Shown here piece by piece: positions 24,437-34,586 of a DNA stretch of 64,000 nucleotides. Under the pieces are notes generated by a model. It made no database searches, was not told the origin of the DNA, and saw nothing but the letters and a program-made list of their open reading frames with translations. This DNA is from Apiosordaria backusii (lineage: Eukaryota > Ascomycota > Sordariomycetes > Sordariales > Lasiosphaeriaceae). The stretch is taken from contig JAUKTV010000022.1 of the NCBI GenBank assembly GCA_030549205.1, positions 248,001 through 312,000 on the forward strand, written 5' to 3'. Made by a program: the position numbers and the translations under genes. How positions within the stretch are numbered: position 1 is the first letter of the stretch; each line of letters opens with the position of its first letter.

Positions 24437-24830
24437 TGGTGCTTGCTGCTGATGATTGTGACTGCTACTGGAAAAGTTGCAGCTCTGGATCGGATTGCGA
24501 TTGCGCGCAGGCAAGCAAAGCAATCAATCCACTGGTAAATTTTTGGTAGAGCGGATCGAGGAAATTTTGGCGGTGGTTCAAGGCAGAACTTTGGCTCAAG
24601 CGGGGAGTGGGGTCACTGTGCGAGGGATACGGTGCGCGCACTGGAGGACAGCTGCAGGGGTTCAAGCTCTAGAGTTTGGAGGGGAGCTCCATTAATGTAA
24701 TTCACATGAGAAACACCAGCATGAATGTCACGACATAATTCTGGCTTATTTTCTATCAGTTTAAAAAAAAAAAAAAACTACCAGTTCAACCCGCCATGAT
24801 ATACCCATAACGTCTCAAACCTCTCAAACC
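24437..24830. other. Shared divergent promoter of BFR2 and IND1
   Basis: 394 bp between two divergent start codons. Contains a 15-nt A run (24763-24777) about 50 bp before the IND1 start, the kind of nucleosome-excluding tract seen in fungal promoters. Confidence 0.6.
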
Positions 24831-25827
24831 ATGCCAATAAAACTCCCACACCCTCCCCTCCTCCTCCTCCCCAGGCGATTCTTCTCAACCACTCCCCCCA
24901 GATCTGGCCATGAAAACCCCCTTGTAAGCTACTCCTCTCTACCTCCCCCATGTGTTTCAACATCATGTCTAACACCCACCCCCATTCCTAAGGGCCTACC
25001 CCAAAAAGGCACCCCCCCCGCTTCACCCGCGGCCTCCCCACCAAACGCCCCCTCCCCAACATCTCCCACATCCTCGCCGTCTCCTCCGCAAAGGGAGGCG
25101 TAGGCAAATCCACCATCGCCGCCAACCTCTCCCTCGCCTTTTCCCGGCTAGGCCACCGCACCGGCCTCCTCGACACCGACCTCTTCGGCCCCTCCATCCC
25201 CACTCTCTTCTCCCTCAACTCCCCCCCGTCCTAACCCCCAACAACCAACTTACTCCCCTAACCAACTACGGCGTCAAAACAATGTCCATCGGCTACCTCC
25301 TCCCCGCCACCTCCTCCCCCCTCGTCTGGCGCGGCCCCATGCTCCTCAAAGCTATTCAACAACTCCTCCACGACGTCGACTGGTCCCCTGGTCTTGATGT
25401 TCTTGTCTTAGACCTCCCCCCAGGGACGGGGGATATACAGCTGAGTATCACCCAGCAGATCCCCCTTGATGGGGCGGTGATTGTTACCACCCCGCATACA
25501 CTTGCGGTAAAGGACGCGGTAAAAGGGGTGGAGATGTTTGGCAAGGTTGGGGTGGAGGTGCTGGGGCTGGTGAAGAATATGAGTTTGTTTACTTGCCCCT
25601 GTTGTAACACCCAAACATCAGTGTTTGGGTCGGGGGAGGAGATACAAAAAATGTGCGAGGAGTACGGGATGGAAGTGTTGGGGGATGTACCCCTCCACCC
25701 CAACATCGGGGAGGATGGGAGCAGAGGGAAACCGACGGTTGTTGCGGAGCCAGACTCCGAGAGGGCGAGGGTGTTTATGGAGATGGCTAAAAGGTTGGGG
25801 GAGAAGATTGGGTTGGTGGCTGATTGA
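24831..25827 (+). CDS. IND1: Mitochondrial Fe-S assembly ATPase IND1/NUBPL (two apparent one-base deletions)
   Basis: P-loop Mrp/NBP35-family ATPase that delivers [4Fe-4S] clusters to respiratory complex I. Exon 1 is 24831-24923 and exon 2 is 24993-25827, with donor GTAAGC and acceptor CTAAG. The N-terminus (LLLLPRRFFSTTPPRSGHEN) is a mitochondrial presequence. The deviant Walker A AVSSAKGGVGKSTIAANL and the DTDLFGPSIPTLF block are in one frame; NYGVKTMSIGYLL, LDLPPGTGD and the cluster-binding TCPCCN motif are in another. The frame slips by one base at the C8 run 25012-25019 and again at the C7 run 25221-25227, where a TAA follows. Adding one C to each run would give 310 codons in register. 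Sequence error is the likeliest cause; a truly broken gene would be surprising because complex I depends on it. Confidence 0.85.
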
Positions 25828-26737
25828 GATATCTGGGAGAAATGGGAAAGGGGGGAGGATATAATATATGAAAAAAGCTGTACGATATTGTACGTATCTA
25901 TACGGAAAGCTGTGGGAGAATTGACTTGTAGAGGAGTGGTAACTGTTATTTTTTGTATATATAAAGCCCACCTTGAACACAGAGCATTTCAAGAATCCTT
26001 ACTAGGGAAAGGCACAGTTGCACAACTCCCATCTCTCCATATATCACAGCAAATAGGCGGAACTCAAAGACGAACAGGAAGCAATTACTCAACAGCAATA
26101 ATCATCATCTCTGTCTCGCTCTCTCCACCAACATCAAAACACGCTGCTAAGTATATAGCCATTTATATACAGCCACTACTTGTTAATGCCTCGTAGCAAT
26201 CGCAGCTAACCCAGCCCAAGCCAACCTCAATCAAAAAAACAAAAACACTCTCTGGGAATCTAGTCTCAATGAATCATCAAGTATAGTAACTCGATATCTC
26301 ATTTCCCGATGGTCGCTTGTTCAGAAAGCCAAATAAATAAAAAAACCTCTCCCCAATTCCTCAAAAAACCCGTCAAAAAATCACCCGCTGACCTTCCCAA
26401 TAACTCTAGAAAAATACCACCACCAAGCCCCCTCTCATCTCCTCAAGACACGAGTCTGATCCCTCGTTCTTGTTGATATCTCCCCAAGACGGTCCCCGTA
26501 AATTTGCTCCTGTCTCAGGGCTCCTCAACGCTAAACACTTCAATCTGTGCACTAATCAGGACTCTGCTCCACCAGCAACTCCGCCGGAGGAATATTGTTA
26601 GAATCCTCCCCCCTATCCTCCTCAGTAACCGTCTCCAAGTTGCTCTGGGACCCCCTGCCCCTCCTCTGCCCCTGATACCGCTGCTGTGATGATTCCTGTG
26701 TCTCTAATTCTGATTCCTCCGCCCCAAGCCCGGTCCT
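25828..26737. other. Intergenic between converging IND1 and TCO89 genes
   Basis: About 0.9 kb, AT-rich, including two 3' flanks. No gene or repeat of note. Confidence 0.6.
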
Positions 26738-28705
26738 CTATTCCTGGCTCGCGCTCAAATCCATACTCTGATTCCACATCATCTCCAGCTGCGCCCTCGT
26801 AGCCGCATCATTCGTCCCGTCCACCAAGCTAGCACCGCTCAGCCCGCTCAGCCCGCTCTGCCCGTGCAACTGCCTCGGTACCTTACCACCCGGCATACCC
26901 GTCCCATCATCCGTCCCCAAGCTAGAAGCAGCACTACTAATCCTCAACCCACTCGCCGCTCTAGACGGTGGCCTCGTCCCGCCAACCTGCTGCTGTCTTC
27001 CAGACGAACCGCTCATCAAGTCATGGTGCTGCTGATCCTGTTGTATCGCCATCCGGCTCAAATCCGACGCTCCCCCACCGCCCCCTCTCCTACTCGGAGC
27101 CCTACTCGGCGCCGGGATCCTCTGAGCCTTGTGCATCCCCGGCAGCTGCTGAATCCTCGCAATCGACCTGGCAATCGGGTTCTGGTGCCGCCTCACGCTC
27201 AAGTACTGCATCCCCGTCTTCTCCAGTATCTTGCTGTGCTTAGGATTCGCAGCGCCGTAGCTTGATCCCATACCACCACCGGCAACACCCATCAGCGGCG
27301 GCGCACCACCTCCTATTGGCACCATGGCCATACCCGCTGGCCCAGTAGGCTCAAGCCCCGAACTAGCGCGCTGGAGGTTGAGTTTCTGCTGTGTCCGGTT
27401 CATATCTCGGGGCACAACATAACCGTTGCCATTACGCCTAGAGCGAGATCCAGCATTGGCTTGGTGTTGGTCTGTCTCATCATCATCTGAGTGATGATCA
27501 TATCTCCCGTTGAACCCCTCTCCTTGGGCATGCGACAGACTTCCCATAGACCGTGGCCTACGCGGTATGGCCATGTCTGTCTTACCACCCAGCGCGGCCC
27601 GGGAAACACCACCTTTGTTTGCAGCTGCAGCCAACATGAATGAGTCGACTGCTACGCCTGAGCTTGCTTCTTGACTGTTGTGCCCAACAAACCGGGAAGT
27701 GAGCAGCTCTGCTTTTCCGCTGCTCCCTAGTCTGATTCCTTCCGCCAACTGCATGAGGCTCGCCTCTCCTGGTGATACTTGTTGGGAAGAGCCCGGTCGT
27801 GTAGGCGGGCCGGATGCCGGTCGGGGAGCCGGTGGCCGAGGCGCCGTCGCAATTTCTGTCGACATCTTGGGAGCGGCGCTTTGTGAAGGGGTTCGTGAAA
27901 GAATTCGCGATGTGATCGTGTTGGCGAGGGTTGTGTTGCGGGTATAGCTACTCCCCGCGCTATGTAGGCCGTTTGCCGGTGCTTGTTTGCTTGGAATGTC
28001 TTGGTGCGACGTCGGTGATTGGGGTGACGCCGCAGGGGGGTTACTATGTGTCTCAGATGGGGGATTTGAGGGCTGGCCGTTGCCGCTGATGGTGGAACCT
28101 CGTCGTGAAAGTAATGGTGAGGCAGATGTGCTGGCGTCTACCCACTCGCTGTCGTCTTGATCGTCGTCCTCCTGCTCCTCGTCGCCAAGATTGAAGTGAA
28201 CCTTGGAGCTGGCTCCCGAGGACTTGAGCTTGGTTACGTTTGGATTCGAGACTGTATGCCGATGAAGGCTAGTGGTCGACTTGGACTTCTTTCCCACATC
28301 GGCCTGTGACCGATTGCGCTTCAGGTTCGTTTGCGACACGTTCTTCTTAATGTTGGACGATGTAGACTCGCCAGTCAGCTTCAGCTCCGAAGTTGCACGG
28401 CGATGATGGTGGCGATTGGAGGCCAGCGCCAGCCCTTCCGCGCCTCTGTCAGGAGAAAACGAGCCACCGTGTCGTCGGTTTAGTTTTGCCGTGGATGCTG
28501 CACCATGGTTCTTCTGAAGAGCCTTAGTCGACGGCACTCTGCCATGCAGCCGTGATGCTCCACCTCCCACAATGTGCTTTTGGTTCTTGACACGGTGATG
28601 CGGTTGAGAGGTCTGCTGCTGTTGTGTTGAATCGCTGCTGTCGAAATGGATCGCCGATGGCCTTTTTGATTGGCCGGCGCCCGACGCCTCATTGTCTCTC
28701 GCCAT
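26738..28705 (-). CDS. TCO89: TCO89-domain protein, probable TORC1 subunit
   Basis: Single exon of 655 residues. In yeast Tco89 is a vacuole-membrane subunit of TOR complex 1 linked to nutrient signalling and cell integrity. The features match the mould form: N-terminal RPSAIHFDSSD, HGRVPSTKALQK, NLKRNRSQADVGKKSKSTT, SSKVHFNLGDEEQ followed by acidic DDDQDDSEWVDASTSASPLLSRR, RFVGHNSQE and C-terminal RRHQNPIARSIARIQQLPGM. The rest is Ser/Pro/Gly-rich low complexity, as expected of an intrinsically disordered scaffold. The ATG at 28705 (MARDNEASGAGQSKRP) is preceded by a stop-rich leader. Assignment rests on recalled motifs and not on an alignment, hence moderate certainty. Confidence 0.78.
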   Translation of the reverse strand: MARDNEASGAGQSKRPSAIHFDSSDSTQQQQTSQPHHRVKNQKHIVGGGASRLHGRVPSTKALQKNHGAASTAKLNRRHGGSFSPDRGAEGLALASNRHHHRRATSELKLTGESTSSNIKKNVSQTNLKRNRSQADVGKKSKSTTSLHRHTVSNPNVTKLKSSGASSKVHFNLGDEEQEDDDQDDSEWVDASTSASPLLSRRGSTISGNGQPSNPPSETHSNPPAASPQSPTSHQDIPSKQAPANGLHSAGSSYTRNTTLANTITSRILSRTPSQSAAPKMSTEIATAPRPPAPRPASGPPTRPGSSQQVSPGEASLMQLAEGIRLGSSGKAELLTSRFVGHNSQEASSGVAVDSFMLAAAANKGGVSRAALGGKTDMAIPRRPRSMGSLSHAQGEGFNGRYDHHSDDDETDQHQANAGSRSRRNGNGYVVPRDMNRTQQKLNLQRASSGLEPTGPAGMAMVPIGGGAPPLMGVAGGGMGSSYGAANPKHSKILEKTGMQYLSVRRHQNPIARSIARIQQLPGMHKAQRIPAPSRAPSRRGGGGGASDLSRMAIQQDQQHHDLMSGSSGRQQQVGGTRPPSRAASGLRISSAASSLGTDDGTGMPGGKVPRQLHGQSGLSGLSGASLVDGTNDAATRAQLEMMWNQSMDLSASQE

Positions 28706-29720
28706 GGCAGGCTGGGTTTCTGTGCCTTATTTCGACCTAATATCTCCCTCTGCGAGACAATTACTACACCACTCTGTCCTAACCCTCCCTGAACAAGACC
28801 TGCCCGGCTGTGAAGCACTGTGAACACCTCGATAGGCGTCACAGCCTTGTTGGCTGCCCGAGGTCAAAGACAACGGCACCAGGACGGCGTTGTGCAGTGT
28901 ATTCTCCCAAACCGTACTCAATTCGTCATACAATTCGTCATAAGGAATGTGGGAGTACGGGTACGGCACTGCGGGGGATCGACCAGCACCGACTTGCAGG
29001 CTCACAAACCGACTTGAGGGCGCGATCGGATTGTCTTGGATAACGAATCGAAGAAGGGCGTGTAACCAATCGAACGCCGAGAATCCCAGACCTTGCGTGA
29101 ACCACGGGACCGGGACGTTGACTGACGGGTATCGGAGAAGGTGAGAACCGGGGTGCCGGGATGATATCGATGCCGTGACTCCCGTTGGGGAATTTTGATG
29201 GTTTCCGTGGAAATAGAATCTGCGGTAGGAGGTGTGGAAAGGCTTAACAATGGATGTTGAGCTCAACGAAGGCCGAAAGCAACTCGCTTCTGGTAATTCC
29301 AATTGGGAGGACTCACATCTCAGAGCGGTGACGGCACCCCAGATAATAGAAGGCTTGCGATTGGTCAGAACTGAATCATCCCCACTACGCTCCTACCCCA
29401 CACAGTAATTATCCGTCGTGTCAGTGGCTTCTGGAATCTCGAGGCCATGACTTGTTCCTGACAAAATCACATGCAGCAGATAAGACCAAATGATTGTTAT
29501 TGTTAACTTCAATTCTGTGTTTATTTGCCAAACACAAACAATCCCCTCCTATAGCTAGGTATAACCAAACGTCCCTGAAGTTGCTCTAGAGTTACACAGC
29601 CAGACACGACGGCATCATCTCATTAATGCAGTAATAGAAAAGGAAATATCATGAAAAAATGCCCAAATGCTTTCGCCTGCCAGACCAAAAAAATGATGTT
29701 TTTTCTTCTCTTTCCCCAAT
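28706..29720. other. Intergenic: TCO89 promoter/leader and thiolase 3' flank
   Basis: About 1 kb. The minus-strand frame at 28727-29302 lacks an ATG and looks like leader sequence. No gene supported. Confidence 0.55.
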
Positions 29721-31106
29721 TTACTCAGCAACCCAGACAGCAGCCATACCCATGCCAGTACCAATGCACATGGAAGTGACACCAACCTTCTGGTTCGTCC
29801 TCTTGAGCTCATAGAGGAGGGTGGACACCTGTCTGGCACCAGTGCAGCCAAGAGGGTGACCAAAGGCAATGGCACCACCCTTGGGATTGATCTTCTCGGC
29901 GGGGATACCAAGCTCGTTGGCGCAGAACAAGCACTGAGAGGCGAAAGCCTCGTTGATCTCAAAGATATCAACATCCTCCTTGGTGATGCCAGTGAGCTCA
30001 AACACCTTGGGGATGGCCTTCCAGGGGCCGAGACCCATGAGAAGAGGGGGGACACCAACGATGGAAGCATTGACATACTTGCCAAGGATGGTCTGGCCGA
30101 GCTTCTCAGCAGTCGAGCGCTTCATGAGGAGAACGGCAGCGGCACCGTCGGAAACCTGAGACGCGTTACCGGCGTGGATGGAGCCGTCCTTGGCGAAGGC
30201 AGCGCGGATCTTGCCGAGGGACTCGGCGGTGACACCGTCCCGGACACCGTCGTCCCTGTCGACGACGATCTCCTTGGTCTCGCCAGACTTGGGGTCCTCG
30301 TACTTGACCTTGAGAGGAGCAATTTCCTCCTTGAAGAGGCCAGCCTTCTGGGCCTTGACGGCCTTCTGGAAGGAGTTGGCAGCGAACTGATCCTGGACGG
30401 CACGGGTGACGCCCTTGGCCTTGGCCATCTGCTCAGAGAGGACACCCATGGGCACCTTGCAGTTGGCAGCCTCGGGGTGGCTCTCGAGGAGGTCCGAGAA
30501 CTCGGTCACGGCACCGGGGCCGTACTGAGTGGACATGGACTCGACACCGGCACCGATACCGACCTCGATCTGACCGGAGCGGATGGCGTTGGCAATGTCA
30601 ACGCAGGCCTGGAGACCGGAAGAGCACTGGCGGTTGAGGGTGTGGACGGCGGTGGAGTCGGGGAAGCCGGCGACGAGGGCAGCAGCGCGCATCTCAGTGG
30701 CGCCACCACCGGGGGCGAGAACGGTACCGACAACGATATCCTCGACGAGAGCGGGGTTGATCTTGGAGCGCTCGATGATGGACTTGAGGGCGCCGGCCAT
30801 CAGGTCAGCGGCGGCTGTGTCCTTGAAGCTACCCTTTCCACCTCTTGTGATGGCCGTCCGGAGGGCTGCGGTAACGACGATCTGTTGAACGACACAGATT
30901 AGCCATGCGCCGGGAAACACGGGGCGGGAACCAGGAAAACTCACATCATCGGGGTTCTTCTCCAGGAGCTTGGCCTTGCCGCCCGCGGAGGCGCCGCCGG
31001 AGATCTGGTTGCCCAGCTGAGAAAGTCTGTCAAGAGCTTCATCGCGGACACTGTCAGCCAAACATGTACATCGCGTCAGGAGTTGGAAAATTTACTCACC
31101 ACCCAT
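29721..31106 (-). CDS. POT1: Peroxisomal 3-ketoacyl-CoA thiolase
   Basis: Catalyses the last step of fatty-acid beta-oxidation, cleaving 3-ketoacyl-CoA with CoA to acetyl-CoA. Three exons: 31106-31096 (11 coding nt), 31050-30945 and 30881-29721, giving 425 residues. The acyl-accepting cysteine is about residue 125 in TLNRQCSSGLQA. The base residues are the His of AFGHPLGCTGARQ and the Cys of SMCIGTGMGMA, and NEAFASQ is also present. Near the N-terminus RLSQLGNQI matches the PTS2 pattern R-L-x5-Q with Ile in the last position instead of the usual Leu/Ala, which supports peroxisomal import. The tiny first exon is deduced from the frame and the GTAAAT donor; an alternative GTGAGT donor four bases earlier would break the frame. 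Promoter carries CCTCGG and CCGAGG. Confidence 0.95.
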
Positions 31107-31311
31107 TGTTGCGGTTTGTGTACTGTAACGAGTCAAGGACTTGGGAAGTGGTAGACAAGGAGAAGTAACGGAGTACTAGTAGGACAAACAAAGAGAATGG
31201 AAAGTCTTCAAGTGAAAAAGGTGGCACAACAGTCAGGAAGAAACGGATGGAACGGGGTGGGAGATGGGAGTTGGTTATAATCGACGTTTTGCTTAGTACA
31301 GCTAAAAGTTA

Positions 31312-31317
31312 CCTCGG
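31312..31317. promoter_or_regulatory. CCTCGG motif upstream of thiolase
   Basis: CCTCGG about 205 bp upstream of the thiolase start; matches the FarA/FarB core described for fatty-acid-induced fungal genes. Thiolase is a classic target of that system. Confidence 0.4.
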
Positions 31318-31441
31318 AGTAGCGGTTGTTTCTGTCGCTGAACAGCCAAGGAGAAGCGCATTCCACAGTCCTTGTCCACCCGTGAGGCGAGGTTTCGCTG
31401 CTTGCTCCGTCGCCAGCCGGTCCAGGTGATGTCAGAAAAGG

Positions 31442-31447
31442 CCGAGG
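31442..31447. promoter_or_regulatory. Second CCGAGG motif upstream of thiolase
   Basis: Inverted copy of the same hexamer, 130 bp beyond the first. Two copies in one short promoter are less likely by chance than one. Confidence 0.35.
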
Positions 31448-32104
31448 CATTGCCGAATCCGGCCTAGCGCCGTCCGGGGCGCATTTTCCTCTGATGCATC
31501 CGCTCCTTTCACATGCAAGACGTTATCCGTCCACCCCGGTTCCCCGACTTTTTGAAGACGCTCTCTTTGATCTCGATGATTTTTACATAGAATCACAGGG
31601 TAAACTCTGGGGAAGAAACACGGACATGCAGGATCATCTAAAAGTGCGATGCAATGCCCTTGCTCAGTAATCAATTGGCATGTGAGATGTCCCTCAAACA
31701 CTTTCTGTTGTTCTCTGTAGAGCGTTAGCTTGCGTGTCGCCCGTTTCCGCTGCGATTTCGAAACAAGACTTACTCGAGCGCCATGAACAGCCTCACATCG
31801 ACAGATAACGGTCTTAGGCCGTTAGGCTTAGCTGCGAGCCATTGACTCTTCTGGTCAAACAGCACCTGCATACATGCGTTCTAGGTGAACCGTGACACTC
31901 GCGGGGCCAGTGTCGGGTCCGATTCTAGGAACAGCACGAGACTCTGCGAGACACACATCAACACCAAGAATATTCTCACGATATCAGATTCATCCATTGA
32001 AAGATTACCAAAACATCTCGTGGTGATACATCTGTAGTAAACAAAAAAAGTGCCCAACCTTGACTAACCTCCATCACTTCATCACATCACATCATATCAT
32101 ACCC

Positions 32105-33288
32105 TCACTTGTGAAACGCCTTGACCTTCTCAATCTCATCCCAGCTCCCCATGAAGATACCACTCTTGTCATGAATATGCTCCGGCACAACCTCCAACAA
32201 CCTCCTCATCTTGCTATCAACCGCCTGGCCACCAGCTATGATCATCATTCGTCAGTTATTATCTTGTCTCCATAGAACGTTGGTATGTATGTGTGTGTCT
32301 CGACTCACCATTCTCAAAAACCATCGCCATCGGCGCACACTCATACAAAATCCTCAACTTCCCCTTCGGACTCTTCTTATCCGCCGGATAAGCAAACACC
32401 CCCCCATACAACAGCGTCCTATACGCATCCGCCACCATACTCCCAATATACCTCGCACTATACGGCTTCCCCCCCTCCTCCTCCTCCCCCGCCTCCTTCA
32501 AGCTATTAAAATACTCTTTCACATTATCCTCCCAGTACAAACTGTTCCCCTCATTCACACTGTAAATCTTGCGCTGCTTCGGCAGCCTCATATCCGGGTG
32601 TGTCAAAATAAACTCCCCCACCCCGTTATCCAACGTAAACCCATTCACACTCCCCCCCTTCATCGTGATCACCAGCTGTGCGCTAGCACCGTACATCGTA
32701 AACCCGGCAGCCACCAGCTCCGTCCCGGGTTTGAGGATATCCTCTTTTGTTCCTGTTGACTCGTCGGCAAGCTTGTGAATGGCAAAGATGGTTCCGACGG
32801 AGACGCCGGCGTCGAGGTTGGAGGAGCCGTCGATGGGGTCGCAGGCTACGGCGTAGCGGGCGTCTTTGGCGTCTTTGAAGAAGATGATTTCTTCCTCTTC
32901 TTCTGACACCAACAAGGCGCATTTGCCTGAGGAGCGCATGGCTTCGATGAAGAGGTCGTTGGAGATGACGTCGAGCTTCTTTTGCTCGTCGCCGGTGGTG
33001 TTGGAGGAGCCTGCCAGGCCGGTGAGGTTGACGAGGGTGGCGCGGCGGATGTAGTAGGCGATGGACTTGAAGGAGAATTGGAGGGCGTGGCACAAGAGGC
33101 TGTTTTACAGCAGTGTTAGGTTAGAAATGAGAGAGATATAACGGAGAAAAAAATACATACGTAAAGTCACCAGTGGCCTCCTTGTGCTTGACTTGCTCTT
33201 CAGTCAAGAACCGAGTCAAGGTCACAATGTTGGTGTTGACCTTCTCCGTCTCGACCTCAGAGCCGTTGCTAGTAAGTGCTGAAACCAT
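32105..33288 (-). CDS. FBP1: Fructose-1,6-bisphosphatase
   Basis: Cytosolic gluconeogenic enzyme converting fructose-1,6-bisphosphate to fructose-6-phosphate. Three exons: 33288-33161, 33099-32309 and 32235-32105, giving 349 residues, the usual length. Key segments are ATGDFTLLCHALQFSFKSIA, NTTGDEQKKLDVISND, LVSEEEEEIIFF and the metal-binding CDPIDGSSNLDAGVSVGTIF. Substrate-contact blocks are YSVNEGNSLYW, ARYIGSMVADAYRTLLYGG and KLRILYECAPMA. The short last exon supplies AGGQAVDSKMRRLLEVVPEH and the end HDKSGIFMGS. The ATG gives MVSALTSNGSEVETEK, in line with fungal enzymes. In yeasts it is strongly glucose-repressed; no specific site was defined here. Confidence 0.97.
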
Positions 33289-34586
33289 CTTGTCGGTATT
33301 GTTGCTGCGAGAAAACAGCTATGTGAGGTTGGTGATGGTGATGGTGTTTGTTGTCGAGGTATAAGTGACGGGATCTACTTATGACGCCGCCAATCCAATC
33401 GGGTGAATGGAAACCGAACTTGACTTATACCCAAGGGTATCAGGGTAAGGTATGTTGGTGATGATGTCGTCAACAACAAGAAGACAACAACAAATATGAC
33501 GAGGTGGAGATTTGGGAGTAGACCAAAATAAAAAACGGAGAGAGAGAAAAAAGAACAGGAACAAACAATGAAAAGGTCTGAAACGGCCAGAACCAGCCGA
33601 CTTATCTATTCCTTGACCCAGACCAAAGAGACCAGGCTTAACACACTGCCTTTCCTTAGAGCCAAAAACACCCGACCGACGGCACAAGGCACCGGTATCT
33701 GTGATGTGCAAATCACCAATCACCAAGCTCGCAACGAGTATCCCACGTTAATTCCGCCCGTCCTTATCCATCCGTCCATCCAGGGATGGCCCCCTTGGTG
33801 AGAGCTTTGTACCTTGTTGAACTCACTGCACCCCGCAACCGCAAGGACGGGGTGTTTGTTGGTGGAAGAGTTCGTAAGGTACCCCAAGGGGCCCCTCAAT
33901 CGGCCGCCGTCGGCAGAAGCACGGCTATGGAGGGGTAATGTCTGACATCACATTTGATCATTCAAGCCTGGGCTTTTTTGCCTTTGACGTTGCAAATCCC
34001 ATCACTCAAGATTCTCAAACAACCCACGCCTCTTCCCAATTGCCCTTGCGGCATGTCTCAGGTCCATTGCTGTTGGTCTCAACTGTTTACCACGAGAATA
34101 CATCCATCTCACCTCAAATAAATGTCCGTCCTAAACCATCCAGATGTTTGAAGTATTCCCGACAAGATGATTTCCCGGGACGCAAATGCATGCACCTCTG
34201 GCCCTCGTCCCGAGCGCGACCCACCCAATCCGTTCAGATCCGGCATCCAGAAGTCTCGGCATTTGTCTTGGCCTTTTTCAGCCCAGCTTTGACGTAGCCC
34301 ACCAATCGGGTCGTCCCATTCCCCTAGCCATTAGCTAAGCCGCACCATCCTGGCCGCCTTCTCCAGGTTCGACGATTGTTCATCTGACCTGGTCAGCTGG
34401 GGAACAGAGGCTTCACAGCATACTGTTCCTGGCATGGAATCCAATTGTTGGGACGTTGGCTGGGTTGGATTTCTTCATCTGTAGTGGGGAGTGATCTCGT
34501 GATATTTCCAGTTTTCTATCCCTGGTTTCAGGGGTTGTTGTGTTGTTATTCAACACAACCCCTAACCAGTCTTACAAGAGACCCTT
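33289..34586. other. Intergenic: FBP1 promoter and F-box gene 3' flank
   Basis: About 1.3 kb. An ATG-started frame at 33938-34297 exists but has no family resemblance or coding pattern. Nothing else recognised. Confidence 0.55.

Larger units (their letters stand above)
31107..32104. other. Intergenic: thiolase promoter and fructose-bisphosphatase 3' flank
   Basis: About 1 kb. Contains two FarA/FarB-like hexamers listed separately. No coding signal. Confidence 0.6.

Noticed and set aside
28727..29302. 191-codon frame upstream of TCO89
   Set aside because: It starts at TTG and has no good ATG; best explained as promoter and leader of TCO89.
29856..30902. 348-codon open frame antisense to thiolase
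   Set aside because: Caused by C-ending codons of a highly expressed gene on the other strand; Gly/Leu/Asp-rich with no family motifs.
33938..34297. 119-codon ATG-started frame upstream of FBP1
   Set aside because: No family resemblance, no coding pattern, probably chance in an intergenic region.
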